A stretch of DNA of 64,000 nucleotides from contig NC_049996.1 of NCBI RefSeq assembly GCF_000003815.2, forward strand, positions 2,620,753 to 2,684,752. The letters are read 5' to 3'. The translations under genes were made by a program, and so were the position numbers. The stretch comes from Branchiostoma floridae. Lineage: Eukaryota > Chordata > Leptocardii > Amphioxiformes > Branchiostomatidae. Positions 48,401 to 59,862 of this stretch are shown one piece after another (position 1 is the first letter of the stretch; every line of letters starts with the position of its first letter). The notes under the pieces were generated by a model. The model saw nothing but the letters and a program-made list of their open reading frames with translations, was not told the DNA's origin and searched no databases.

Positions 48401-51096
48401 GGTTCATGCTCTCATCGTTTCTTTCTTTTTTGAAGCCCTACCAACGTTCCAAATATCACTAAGGTCCATCAACGACTTCGTGAGTTATGCTGTCCAAAAT
48501 GAAAGAAGCAAACACAATATAAAAACCAAAAAAAAAATAGCCTTCTTGGTGAAGGCAAAAACACTCGTTGGTAATTTACAACGTCCCACACAAAATATAT
48601 ATACAAACAAGACATGTACTAATACTCACCGAAACGTCCCCTACCCAGTAGAGAGGGAACTGCACGGTGTAGGTACCGTTACAGTGGTCAGTGACGTGAC
48701 CGGCACTACTGGCCTGTAGCGAACCGTCACTGCTGACCAGTCTAGCACGGAAAAAGTCTCCTCCGTACGTCTTCGACCTTCCTTCTTTATCTCTTGCCAC
48801 CACCTTGACGGTGAGGACATCTCCTTGGTGATACAACCGGTCCCTGTTTAAGACGACAACCTCCGTGTAGTTTGGGTACGTGGTCTGGTCGAAGACGAGA
48901 GGCTGGTTGAGGAGGCATGGTTGAACTGGTGGTTCCAACAACATTGGATTTAGAACACCCTGATAGGCTGTAGCGTATCGGTCCCAGGGCTTGAATCGTA
49001 GATAGAAAATCCACCACGCCTGCATGACATAACGTTACAAGAACGATACAGTACCTTTACATATACTCGTATGATCGTGACTCATCAGTTAAGCCTGCAT
49101 GTAAGCCATTATGAAACTGGAGTTCCACGACCTCACAGCTTAGCCTTTACGACTGACGCATTACAAAAGTTGCACATTGATTATGTAAATTAGAGTAATT
49201 CCAGTTATGGTGGCCATGTTGGATTTCCTGGGGTCATCCCAGGTCATGGTACCAGAACGAGGCTTCCGTTGGGGTTCTACTATACCGGCTGTATTGCAGA
49301 CATAAGTATGCCATCTTCGGGAGTGCATTTCACCGCAAAATATGTACTTGCTATCTATAGAAAATATTGTTTTGGACATTTGAGCTCGATTTGGGTGATA
49401 TTTCTTATTCATTTTTCACAGTTTTTGACGGGTGACTTGAGAACAATCAGTGTCAGTGTTTATATCATCTATGTGTTCTTTGTATAGATAACTGTGATAT
49501 AATAGCTTTACTATTGGAATGACACCCTAAAAAACATGGACTTTCGTGCCGACAGACTTGCGGGTAGACATTTAGAAGACATTTGACCGTTTTTCTTTCG
49601 ATTTCTCGATGCCAAGATCTGTTGTGCACCCGTAAAAACTGTAAAAAAATGAATAAGAAATATCACCAAAATCGAGCTGAAATGTCTGAAACAATATTTT
49701 CTATAGACAACATGCAGATATTGTGCAGTATTTCACCTAAGAGGGTGAAATACACTCCTGAAGATGGCGTCCTTATGTCTGCAATACAGCCTATATAGTA
49801 GATCCCCAACTGAAGCCTCGTTCTGGTGCCATGACCCGGGATGACCCCAGGAAATCCAACATGGCCGACATAACTTTACAAATAAACGCTATTTTAGCAT
49901 TACTTCATTGAATATGAAAATGATGCCCTAATGTGAATAATTCGTACTTTGCGATGTTGATCCCTGCTTAGATTCCAGAATGTGAAAATAGATCGGATGT
50001 GTAATTCCCATCATTTGCTTTTGGGGAACCATAGTATTTGTCAATCATATCGAAAGCTAGGCCTTCATTTGATTTGTTTATGTCTATCGAAGTTTTTCTC
50101 TTTCTTACTAGTTATATATGTCACGTGTTTGAAAGTCCTACCATTCAACGCAGAGAATTAGAGAATTTTCTTCTTGATTATGTTAATGGTTTTCTGCCCT
50201 GCTCAATGAGCATATAGAATACAACACGGTGTATTCCGTATCGCCCAAGGTATCAGCCCGACCGCGGGTTGGATCTCCCGACGGCCGGAGGGTGATCCGA
50301 CCTGCGGGAGGGCTGAGACCGAGGGTGATGCGGAATTCACCGTATTGTATTTTATTTATGTCATACCCACCTGAGAAAACCCATGTTTTGATGCGAAATG
50401 CGCCAGAAGTTGAACAAATTTGGTGCCCTCGAACAAAAGGTGTTGCAACAGTAATGTTCCAACGTCCGAATCAGGTATTCGAATTGCCTACCGTGCCGTA
50501 TTCGGCCCGCTCGAAACAGTTCGATTTATTCGAATGGAGCCTAGGCCTGTGTGATACGCCTTTCGAACCTGTGCGATACGGAAACGTACGGCCCGGTCCG
50601 GAACACCCGTATCGAACGTTTTCGCGTCACAAATATAACATAAATGTAATTATTTCAAATTTAACATTTACAAGATATCTACATACTACAGATCATAACG
50701 ATATGTCAATCCCTTCTTGAGTTACTCTCTTTGTGACAGAAACATAAAAAAAGCCGTCTACATGACTCAATTGAGATGGAGTTTGGACGCAGCTGTAACA
50801 GTGGTGTATCGCCTACCGTCCTTGCCCAATAGCTCTAGAGCTTTTGTGGCGACAGCGATAGCGGTCATGATTTGTAATCCGCCGCCCCGGGTTCGCGATC
50901 GATCCAGGGTGTTGGCATGTTTGTTTCTTTCTGTTCTTACTCGCCCCTCTCAATTTCTACAATGGTTCCCATGCCGGGAATCGAACCCGGGCCTTGTGGA
51001 GCCATAGCAACGTGAAAAAAAAAAACATACCGTCATGGATATCATGATCAGCACACCGGTTCCAGATACAGTCCTCCTAAAAGTTATGGCTCTCAT
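45450..51096 (-). CDS. NXPE-like gene 2 (neurexophilin / PC-esterase, 538 aa)
   Basis: Minus-strand exons: 51096-51031, 49019-48630, 48007-47685, 47200-46968, 46708-46625, 45970-45450. All boundaries are GT-AG, phases 0,0,2,1,1, total 1617 bases. Exon 1 starts MRAITFRR and gives a hydrophobic run GVLIMISMT that continues into AWWIFYL in exon 2, a signal anchor for a type II membrane protein. The neurexophilin-like part has FDQTTYPNYTEVV and HVTDHCNGTYTVQFPLYW; the middle has FSKPEVNGTWICEKPEKLPC. The PC-esterase part has GDSTIRQW (exon 5) and D..IHPDQ (exon 6), the expected Ser and Asp/His. NXPE proteins act in the secretory pathway; O-acyl transfer to glycans is likely by family, substrate unknown. 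Intron 1 (2 kb) has gained several repeats. An in-frame ATG four codons upstream is possible. Confidence 0.93.
46709..46967 (-). other. Intron 4 of NXPE gene 2
   Basis: Flanked by donor gtacgt and acceptor atgacag. In genes 1 and 3 the same intron lies at the same codon with phase 1, which supports the exon models. Confidence 0.7.
49203..49876. mobile_element. Large foldback element in intron 1 of NXPE gene 2
   Basis: Arms 49203-49428 and about 49637-49876 are inverted copies: atgttggatttcctggggtc, ttctactataccggctgta, gaaaatattgttttggaca and gatttgggtgatatttctta on the left are mirrored on the right. Loop about 210 bases, no coding capacity. Gene 3 lacks it at the matching site. Confidence 0.88.
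50218..50640. mobile_element. Foldback element and flanking unit in intron 1 of NXPE gene 2
   Basis: 50218-50352 is palindromic: aatacaacacggtgtattcc, gtatcgccc on the left and gggtgatgcggaattcaccg, tattgtatt on the right. The adjoining 50353-50640 is rich in cgtattcggcccgctcgaa-like words and is absent from gene 3 intron 1, so it may be part of the same insertion. Confidence 0.7.
50793..50999 (+). mobile_element. tRNA-related SINE-like insertion in intron 1 of NXPE gene 2
   Basis: Compared with gene 3 (gttttagacgtagccatag) the sequence here is opened between gacgcag and gccatagcaacgtg. The insert has a tRNA-like head on the plus strand (gcgatagcggtcatgatttg, B box gggttcgcgatcgatcc). On the minus strand its far end is a near-perfect T arm, cccgggttcgattcccgg, followed by catgggaacca. 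It may therefore join two tRNA-derived parts. Confidence 0.7.
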
Positions 51097-51270
51097 TCCA
51101 TCTTGCATAACATTATGTCGATAGCTGTAATCTAGATAGAACACAAGATGTAACATACATTCTCATAATTCCACCAGGTGCCATAATACCGCCACCTCAA
51201 AAACGTTGTAGTAGAGGCTTTCTGAAGATTGTCTTCAACACCTAAATATCTAAATTGTATTACATTTAAG

Positions 51271-51731
51271 GTGGTGACCGCGTGGCGCAGCGGTAGCATG
51301 TTCGGATTTGCACCGAGAGGTTGCGGGACCGAATCCGCCTGCCGTGCCACCGATCTTGTGCCCTTGGGAAAGGCACTTTACACGACTTTCCTCACTTTAC
51401 TCAGGTGAAAAATGAGTCGTCCCTCGGACAGGACGTTAAATGGAGGTCCCGTGTATGGGGAGAGTCACAACCCCATGCACGTTAAAGAACCCCCACACGT
51501 GCGATGGTGCGGTGTGGATGGAGCAAACCATTCTGTCTGGAGTTGGTGATTCACTACAAATCACCCGGGCGGAGGCCTGGCGAACCTTCGTGTCGTATCA
51601 GCCACACGGTGATTTACATCATTCACCATGTCCCGGAGAGGAGATAGACGCCACCAGGGGACTAAAATGCCTATTGATACAGCACTACGGCTGATTAAAA
51701 AAGGCTATGGGACGAACGAACGAACGAACGA
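51271..51731 (+). mobile_element. Intact tRNA-derived SINE with perfect target duplication
   Basis: A 461-base element flanked by identical attacatttaag (51259-51270 and 51732-51743). Head: A box tggcgcagcggtagcatg, B box ggttgcgggaccgaatcc. Body: cttgtgcccttgggaaaggc, actcaggtgaaaaatgagtc, cggacaggacgttaaatgga. Tail: ggctatgggac then gaac repeats. It lies about 175 bases upstream of the NXPE gene 2 start codon, so it may sit in its promoter or 5' UTR. Confidence 0.93.
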
Positions 51732-51789
51732 ATTACATTTAAGATGTCTAACATTCAATGTTCAAGACAATCTTGGGAAGACCTCTATA

Positions 51790-52720
51790 CTAACGATTTT
51801 TTAGGCCGCGAAGGTAAAAGAAAAACAACCCGCGAACTGCCCACTAAGGCCCCTTTCCGAACTTAGACCTAACATACACATACCACCTACACTAGCTACA
51901 TATAACGACGAGAAGCAGTACTCCAGCTAGAAACTCTGAGTAAGATGTCTGACAGGCATCTAAACACATGCAGGTGATCATGAGAGATATTACCGGTTTT
52001 TACCAAGCAAAATACCCCCCCCCCCCCTACAGAATAACAAACTCTGGTGACCTCTGACCTTTATGCAGAACAAATGATCACACCCAAATTATACTTACTC
52101 TAGACTGTCTAGGACACTTCAAACATGGTAGAAAGCCCATTTTTCTTACAAAATAAAATAGCCAACCCTTGCTTATGACTTCCGGCTGTTTACACTTAAT
52201 CTTGAATGCCATAAAAAAATCACTGATCTGCGCAGGTTTTTAATGGTGAACCTTCACCTAAACGATAGCACCCAGTCTACAAGCTTTCTATAACGACATA
52301 ATGACCACGTTTAGAAACTTTCTTTCTGTAGCCTTTTCAAGCCACTACTTTAACAGTGACAGAAGACTTCTTACTTTTCTTCATCCCTTTAAGATCTAGA
52401 ATCCGTACAGGAAAAATTCTCCCACCTTTGAGACAATATAGACGAAAACGTTGAAGATCTCAGTACCTTAACGTGTTGTAATGTTGATCTGTCGCGGAGT
52501 CGCTGTCTAAAATAAAGCCTTGAGGCAAACAACTACAATCATAAAGGTCACCAATGACGTAGGAAGCACTAGTGAGGTCATGAAAAACCTAAAACCCGTC
52601 CAACTAGCCCTGTTAACACCCAGAGGCACTATTGGAGTATTTATGTCTTACACGAGAGAGGCTACAAGTAGACAAAACGTCGCAACACGAAAACATTTTT
52701 ATTTCAAAAATGGCTGAGTG
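51790..52720. repeat. Upstream duplicated block, gene 2 copy
   Basis: Matches 57480-58330 in order and spacing: cctaacatacacatac, ctacatataacg, gatattaccgg, cataatgaccac, gacagaagacttc, cttcatccctttaagatcta, gttgatctgtcgcggagtcg, gaggcaaacaactac and gaggtca. It lies upstream of both minus-strand NXPE genes, so the duplication covered gene plus 5' flank. No exon recognised within it. Confidence 0.85.
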
Positions 52721-53035
52721 TGATTTTAAGCTTCAGTGTGGCATTTTAAATCTTTTACAGTGCTTAATTTCCTCTCTGTGGTAGGATTTATGCATCGTCA
52801 ATCACAATGCAAGCATGTACTAACTTAAAGTTAACATCGGTACAGAAACGGTACTTCACTAGTGATCCGGTATTTTAGACTTATACCGAATCTGTTTTTA
52901 CGATACAGTATTATACTGTACCAGAACACGATGACGGTGCACATATACGGGGGCAGTTATAAGACAGGTTTCTACGTACGTCAGAATATATTTCAAAACG
53001 CAAATTATAATAGTCATGTGGCCTGTCCAAATCTC

Positions 53036-56000
53036 TTAGTTTGGGCATATATGAGAGAACAACCTGTTAAGTTGATTGTCCACCATTATTTGACCTGGGT
53101 GAACGTTGTCTTCCCCCGGCTGACAAACACTCATGTCCCACGTGTCCAACAAAACCACGTCTGGATCCTCCCGGAACACCTCTCGTATCACCTCCGTGAT
53201 CTGGTAAGCCAGCCAGTCGCTACTTAGCAGGTAGTACTCCAACGCCAGCTTTCCTCTGTGTTCTCGCGTTGTTCCAGTTCTCACGAAAACTCGCGTGCCG
53301 GGACTCCTGCGCAGGAGACGGTGTATGGCGCTCCGTATGGCGTACAGACGAGAGCGAATCATGTCCAGCGGCTCTTTCGTAAAGTGGGACCACAGACTTA
53401 GGACTATCACCATATTCGGGCCTCCTTGGTTGGCGTCTAGCTCATTAACAGTGTAATGGTAACTATCAAAATTGTGCCAAGTTTTGGATTGCACGGGAAG
53501 GTGATGGAACCGGAAGCGAACAGAGATGTTCCACTGGCTGTTGTCTCCTCCTAAAAGAGCTGAAAAAAAAAATTGCGACGGATTTTGTACGATTTCTTCC
53601 TCACAGCGTTGCCTCATTCGTCAGACGATTGCAAACTGACGGCATACTTTGAATCGCCGTGAACGTATCTTAATAATGACGTCATATATGTTTCAACTAT
53701 CCGCCATCTTGGATTCGCCATCTTGTATTTCCAACAATCTATTTTTCAGCAAATAACCTCAAAACACAATGAAAATAGACTTCGAAACGCTCACTTAAAT
53801 GTTTATTTTTTTTGTAAAAAAAATACTATATAGTGACGAATTTCGCGAAAAAAGTATGTGAATAGGTTAAAATGTCATCTGTATGCATTTGCGTTTTGTT
53901 TAAGAAAGCATCCAGAACACAATTTTGCATGCTGCGTCTTTGATAAAGCATGGAGGACAGTTGTTAGACCAAGATCAGTGACTATCCTAAAAAGTCTTTT
54001 AGAAAATATTGCAATTGGCTAACCTGATGAATCCATGGTTTTATCATCGAAGTACAGCGGCACATCCTTCTGCAAACGCTCACTCCATTGTCTGATGGTA
54101 GAGTCACCTAGGATATAGGAACATGTTTAGAATATGAAAATAGGTTACCATTGCACATGTACAAAATATGAAAAAAATAGGTTAGGCCACGCTGCAGATT
54201 TGATTAGATAGATGACATCAAATATGGATAGATATCAAGAGCGGAAGTTCAACTGCAGCACCGTAGAAATAGGCTAGGGGGCGTTTGTCAACCCTTACGA
54301 ACACATCAGTACCAAATATCATAGATCCACCCGAATTTTGCTTGTCAGGCAATCAGACGGCTATGACAACAGAATCTTCCCTGTGAAGATAGTCAACACA
54401 GTGAACGTTAGATGTAACTCCAACAAGCTGCAACTAGTATTGACAAACTAGAATTGCTGACCACTAGAACAATGATGATGTATACTAGTACCTTGCATGT
54501 ACACGGTCTTGTTAGCCAGGCATTGCCGGATGTCTTCCTTAATGAAGACTCGGACATTACAGACCGCTGACTTCCACACCTTGCCTGACCAATGTCCCAG
54601 CGAAGCTCCGGACTCACGCGCGTTCCCGGTACACGCTGGAAGGTGTTCTGGTGTGGGCAGTTCTGTCTCAAGGACTCGTATGGGCTCCTTGGGATCTACT
54701 TCAAGTTCCATCTCAATATATGGCCTGTTTGGTACATAGCGTCAACATTAACTCCCGTGAATATCTACTAAATAACAACATTCTTTGTACACAACTAAGT
54801 GTTGTATTCAATCGACGTTTCAGTGACCATCTTTCACCTTCCACAGTACAATTCTGACTAGTTCACATTGTACTGCAGCATAGGTGTCGCTGCTTACAGA
54901 TGCTGGACCAAACGTAAAGGAATTATGCAAAATAGAAATGGAAATACATAATTAGTTAGACTATCACACAAACAAAATGTTCTTTTTTTGGTACAGAAGA
55001 AAGTGTTGGAAAGACTAGAAATAGTGCTTTACACAGCCTTATTTGCATAGTCGGTGAAACAAGATAAAGAAGAAATTTACAAAGATTTTTATTTCATGGA
55101 GATATGGGTTCTCAGAACTATTTTTCACAGCTATTGGGAGCAAAATATTAATTTTTGATAAGCATTACAGACGGCCGTAAGTTCAAATAGTCACCAAAAC
55201 TTACTTTTGGAAAAGTTTCTTGTCCGCTTCAGACACGAAGCCCAGTACCCTAGATATGCCCTTAAAGTACCATTTGCACTTTGTGATGGCGGAACACGGT
55301 AGTTTCTCCGGTTTCTCACAAATCCAGGTTCCGTTTGCCTCTGGTTTTGAGAAATCGCACTGTTGGTGGGGTGGTAGGCTGGGGTTGTTAGAGCTGAAAC
55401 ATTGCCGTGTTGATTTTGATTTTTTGGACTTGGTCGTCAGGTGGGCGAATTTGCAGTAGAAGACTCTCTTGTTCGGAATTTGTCGCAGTCTCTGTAGAAC
55501 CTTCACTGCCTCGCTTGGATGGACAAGCTGGATCTTTATCTGATGTAAAACAAGTGCTTTTGAAAAAAGATGGCATTTGCGAAAAATAGTGTTTGAGTTG
55601 CAAAATATGTCCAAGTAAGAAGTTGTGCAAAGGGAAAGTTATTCATTTTTTTATTGGTCTTGTCATAGAAATATGTCCAACGAGACAACATAAAACGGTC
55701 AGGTAACGTAGTTGACGGTATGTAGAGAAAGTTCGACTTTTGCAAGGCAACAGTAGCATATGCGTCACAAAATAACGCATATTAAGATATCTGCGCAGCA
55801 AATACAAAATACTTTCTGAAATACTCATCGGGGGAAAGGGCAATTGCAAAATTTGCAGTTTAACATCGTAGAACACCGTAATCTGTACTCACCGAAACTC
55901 CCCCTACCCAGTAGAGTGGGAACTGCACGGTGTAGGTACCGTTACAGTGGTCAGTGACGTGACCGGCACTACTGGCCTGTAGCGAACGGTCACTGCTGAC

Positions 56001-57048
56001 CAGTCTGGCACGGAAAAAGTCTCCTCCGTACGTCTTCGGCCTTCCTTCTGCGTCTCTTACCACCATCTTGACGGTAAGGACGTCTCCTTGGCGATACAGG
56101 CGGTCCCTGTTTAAGACGACAACCTCCGTGTAGTTTGGGTACGTGGTCTGGTCGAAGAGGAGAGACTGGTTGAGGAGGCAACGTTCAACTGGTGGCTCCA
56201 TGACGAGGCGAGGTTTCGACAACAGTGGATTTAGAACACCCTGATAGTATGTAGTGTATTGGCCCCAGGGCTTAAATCGTAGATAGAAAATCCACCACGC
56301 CTGCAGGACAATACAGTGCCATTACTTGATACACTTGAATGATCGTAATGCAGTTAAGCCTGTATGTTCCCATTACGAAACGGGAGTTCCACGACCTCAC
56401 AGCTTTGCCCAATGGTGTTGACCCTTTACGACTGACGTATCACAAAGGTTGCATACTGATTATGCAAATTATGTCCTCATTTGCATGAATTATATCTTTT
56501 TCATCCAAATGTTTTCCAATGAAAGTCTTATCTTGACAAAAATTACAATTCTAGCATTACCTAATGAATTATGCCAATTGTTCGTTGATTTACATTATAT
56601 CTGTTTTGCGATATCCATCTCTCTTTAATTAAAAAATCTTATTTTGTTGATGATTGCGTTATTTAAGGCTTCATTTGCATGATTTATATCTGTCGACGTT
56701 TCGAATTCTTAGTTACATATGTCACACGTTTGAGAGTCCTACCATTGAACGCAGGGTTTTTGAGAATTTTCTTCTTATGTCAATTGCGTGCATTCTGCTC
56801 CGCGCAACAGGCAATTAATTATATCAAATTTAACGTTTACAACAAATACAAGATATCTACATACCACAGATACTCCTATGTCAACACTTTATTAAGTTAC
56901 TTTCTTTGTGAAACAAAAAATCCTTCTACATGACTCCATTCAAGTTTTAGACGTAGCCATAGCAACGTGAAAATAAACATACCGTCATGGAAATCATGAT
57001 CAGCACACCGGTTGCAGATACAGTCCTCCTCCATGTTAATGCTCGCAT
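53036..57048 (-). CDS. NXPE-like gene 3 (neurexophilin / PC-esterase, 549 aa)
   Basis: Minus-strand exons: 57048-56983, 56300-55893, 55539-55205, 54724-54492, 54107-54024, 53559-53036; GT-AG introns, same phases as gene 2, total 1650 bases. Exon 1 starts MRALTWRR, then the hydrophobic signal anchor GVLIMISMTAWWIFYL across the first junction. The neurexophilin-like part repeats FDQTTYPNYTEVV and HVTDHCNGTYTVQFPLYW. GDSTIRQW opens the esterase part; the Asp/His motif is DNVHPGQ, with G where genes 1 and 2 have D, not itself a catalytic position. Compared with gene 2 it is longer in exon 2 (six codons) and exon 3 (four codons). Intron 1 is only 0.7 kb and lacks the repeats in gene 2. Tandem with gene 2, same direction, about 1.9 kb between gene 3's stop and gene 2's start codon. 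Confidence 0.93.
54760..54935 (-). mobile_element. Penelope-like fragment in intron 3 of NXPE gene 3
   Basis: On the minus strand: gcatctgtaagcagcgacac, ctatgctgcag, then ctgtggaaggtgaaagatgg, tcactgaaacgtcg. It aligns with 27345-27445 but the hammerhead boxes are changed (ctgtgga for ctgagga, tgaaac for cgaaac). Confidence 0.6.
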
Positions 57049-57129
57049 TGCTAACAACGGATATGTCGATACTGTAATCTAGATAGAATAGAAGATTTAC
57101 AACTACTTGGGCCTACTTCACATTTCCAA

Positions 57130-57480
57130 ACTTCAAGCTTTCGGGAATGAAAAGCATGATATAAAAGACACCAAAGACGCAATGAGAATAGTCGTGGATA
57201 TTACATGTGGTTGTGTCTATTTTTACATGTACATTTCTATCTTTCGTTTTCATAAACAGCCCGGCAGGGCCCCTGTTTGGAAATGTGACGTTAACCTTAG
57301 GCTTAGGCCGGGTTCGGAATCCAGAAATACCGGGGCACCCCTCGGTGTTTCCACGGATAGGTCACGGCGTCTATTTGTTACCGGGTCCCGGGTTAATCTT
57401 AAGTCTGACTAAAATTCAACCCCATAATACCCATTGGAGCCGCCAGGTGTCCCCACAGGGCCCGTAGGGGTCACATCCGA
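57130..57480 (+). repeat. Dispersed repeat with acagcccggcagggcccc, copy B
   Basis: Shares blocks with 25140-25375 and continues with ataggtcacggcgtctattt and ccgggtcccgggtt, which match 315-360 at the left end of the window. It lies just upstream of NXPE gene 3 exon 1. Confidence 0.7.
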
Positions 57481-58330
57481 AAGTAAAAGAAAAATAGCAT
57501 TGCCCAGCCAGCAAGGCCCATTTTCCTAACTGGGACCTAACATACACATACGACCTACATCGACTACATATAGCGGCGAAAAGCCGTACTCCAATTAGAA
57601 GCTCTAGAATAATGTATGACTGGCTTCAAAACAAATGCAGGTTTACACAATCATACAGATATTACCGGTTATGTGAAAGAAAACTCCAATATCCTATGTT
57701 CTACCAACATGACGAAATTACTTTCGAAATCTATAGCTAGACTAATCCTTATCATTTTTATAACACATTTTTTTATAACAATCAGTAATGCTCTCCAGCT
57801 TCGACTGCCATCTTACTATATATTACCGCATTCCGACGAAAATGCGAGTATGGGAGCCCGGCGCCCTTGGAGGATATACGATGACACCAAATATACAACT
57901 TTTCCATAACGAAATAATGACCACATATAAGAACTTTTCAAGCAACTTAAACAATGACAGAAGACTTCCTACTTTCCTTCATCCCTTTAAGATCTAAAAT
58001 CTGTACAGTAAACATTCTCCCACCTTTGAGAAAATACAGACGAAAACCTTGAAGATCTTTAGTCTGTGTAACGCAAACTCCGCTATCCGGAGCTTGTAGA
58101 CTCCTCTCCGCGGCAGTATGACGGGCCTGAGAAGCGCGGTTAAATCAGGCTAGAAGATCTTATCTTAACGTGCTGTAATGTGATCTGTCGCGGAGTCACA
58201 GTCTATAATAGAGCTTGAGGCAAACAACTACGATGTCAAAGGTCACCAGTGACGTGGGAAGCACAAGTGAGGTCACGCAAACCTTATAACCAGTCGAACT
58301 TGTCCTGTTAATTATAACGCCCGGAGGCTC
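57480..58330. repeat. Upstream duplicated block, gene 3 copy
   Basis: The partner of 51790-52720, about 70-85% alike by eye, with an extra segment at about 58063-58150 (cgcaaactccgctatccgga) that the other copy lacks. Confidence 0.85.
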
Positions 58331-58432
58331 TGTTGGGGTTATCTCTGACATCAGGAACCACAGGTGAGGTAGATTTGAGGGAAGGGCCGGTGAGGGGGAC
58401 CAGTGCCACCAAAATTTAAAATCTCAAATGTG

Positions 58433-58461
58433 CGTGTGAGTGTGTGTGTGTGCGTGTGTGC

Positions 58462-58498
<37 letters not shown>

Positions 58499-58629
58499 CA
58501 CTGCCCCCCTCTGTGTGTGTGTGTGTGTGCGTGCATGTGCGTGTGTGTATGTGTATGTGTGTGTGTGTGTGCGTGTGTGAGAGAGAGAGAGACAGAGAGC
58601 ACTGCCTCTCTCTCTCTCTCTCTGTGTGC

Positions 58630-58674
<45 letters not shown>

Positions 58675-58778
58675 CGTGTGTGTGTGTGTGTGTGTGAAAG
58701 AGAGAGAGAGCACTGCCCCCCCCTCTGTGTGTGTGTGTGTGCGCGCGCGTGTATGTGCGTGTGTGTGTGTGTATGTGT

Positions 58779-58810
<32 letters not shown>

Positions 58811-59013
58811 NNNNNNNNNNNNNNNNNNNNNNNNNNNNNNNNNNNNNNNNNNNNNNNNNNNNNNNNNNNNNNNNNNNNNNNNNNNNNNNNNNNNNNNNNN
58901 NNNNNNNNNNNNNNNNNNNNNNNNNNNNNNNNNNNNNNNNNNNNNNNNNNNNNNNNNNNNNNNNNNNNNNNNNNNNNNNNNNNNNNNNNNNNNNNNNNNN
59001 NNNNNNNNNNNNN
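58433..59013. repeat. (GT)n/(GA)n microsatellite array running into an assembly gap
   Basis: Three imperfect units of GT array, GAGA run and cactgcc..cctctgtg precede 203 N (58811-59013). The gap was probably caused by the repeat. Frames here are low complexity. Confidence 0.95.
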
Positions 59014-59040
59014 CCTGAAATGAACTATTTACCCTGCTTC

Positions 59041-59650
59041 TGATATGATAAACAAATCACAAAGTGTAGTATATCATAACCTTTAATTGTCATTTTTTCT
59101 TAATCTTCGGCAAAAGGAAACTATAAATGAATCGAATTCCTTTCATTCATTCCATAAATTACAAACTGTTGGATCAAAGTTATTATCCAAACAAGTAAAT
59201 GTATTTGTATGAAGCTTTCTTGTCACAACAAAAGGCACAAAGGCTTTCGCATGGTCTACAACAAACTTCAGAATTTTACAATCTAAACAATATAGAGTAA
59301 CATACGTATTCATATAGCCGGTATAATTAATAAATAATCACCTTTCGGCGTAACATACAGGCTTTTATGCATTTGCATATCATAGCATTGTGAAAGTTGT
59401 CAAACCTACAGATGCCTATGGCTATGTTATGAAGTCACTAAAAATCTGTTGTACAATTGATGAATAGCCTATTGGGTACAGTTACTACAGTAAGACATCA
59501 TATCAGGAGTACTCCATGACACGTTGACATCAGTGAATCAAACATTCTCGAAGCTGCATATATGGACACACACTTTTTCACACTTCACAGTTTTGAGGTT
59601 ATAGTGCTGCTAGTGATGTGTATGATATGATATATATATATGCTATGCTT
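59041..59650 (-). repeat. 3' flank of the zinc-finger gene, duplicated downstream
   Basis: aaaggcacaaaggctttcgc, ctacaaacttcagaatttta and gagtaacatacg recur at 63062-63145, and a more diverged version at 62700-62800. On the minus strand this is the 3' side of the zinc-finger gene. Confidence 0.75.
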
Positions 59651-59654
59651 AAAT

Positions 59655-59862
59655 AAGGCATTCGTGAAGTGACATTACCGAAAGTGTCACATTCGTAGGA
59701 CCTCTTGGCAGAGTGTTTGCCCTAGTGCCATTTTCAATTTGACATTTGCACTGTGCCGTACCCACAGATGTCATATTTGTACGGTTTCTCACTAGCGTGT
59801 TTAGCCATTCCACGTTTCAAATGTGTCATGTGTATGGTACAACTAACATAATTGTCTCAATT
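59655..59862 (-). pseudogene. Relict zinc fingers after the stop codon
   Basis: Translation continued in the same frame past the stop at 59863 gives SEKPYKYDICGYGTVQMSN and later SYECDTFGNVTSRM, i.e. two to three decayed C2H2 fingers with stops and lost cysteines. The ancestral protein was longer by at least that much. Confidence 0.85.

Noticed and set aside
58403-59043. Frames through the GT array and N gap
   Set aside because: Low complexity and unknown bases only.
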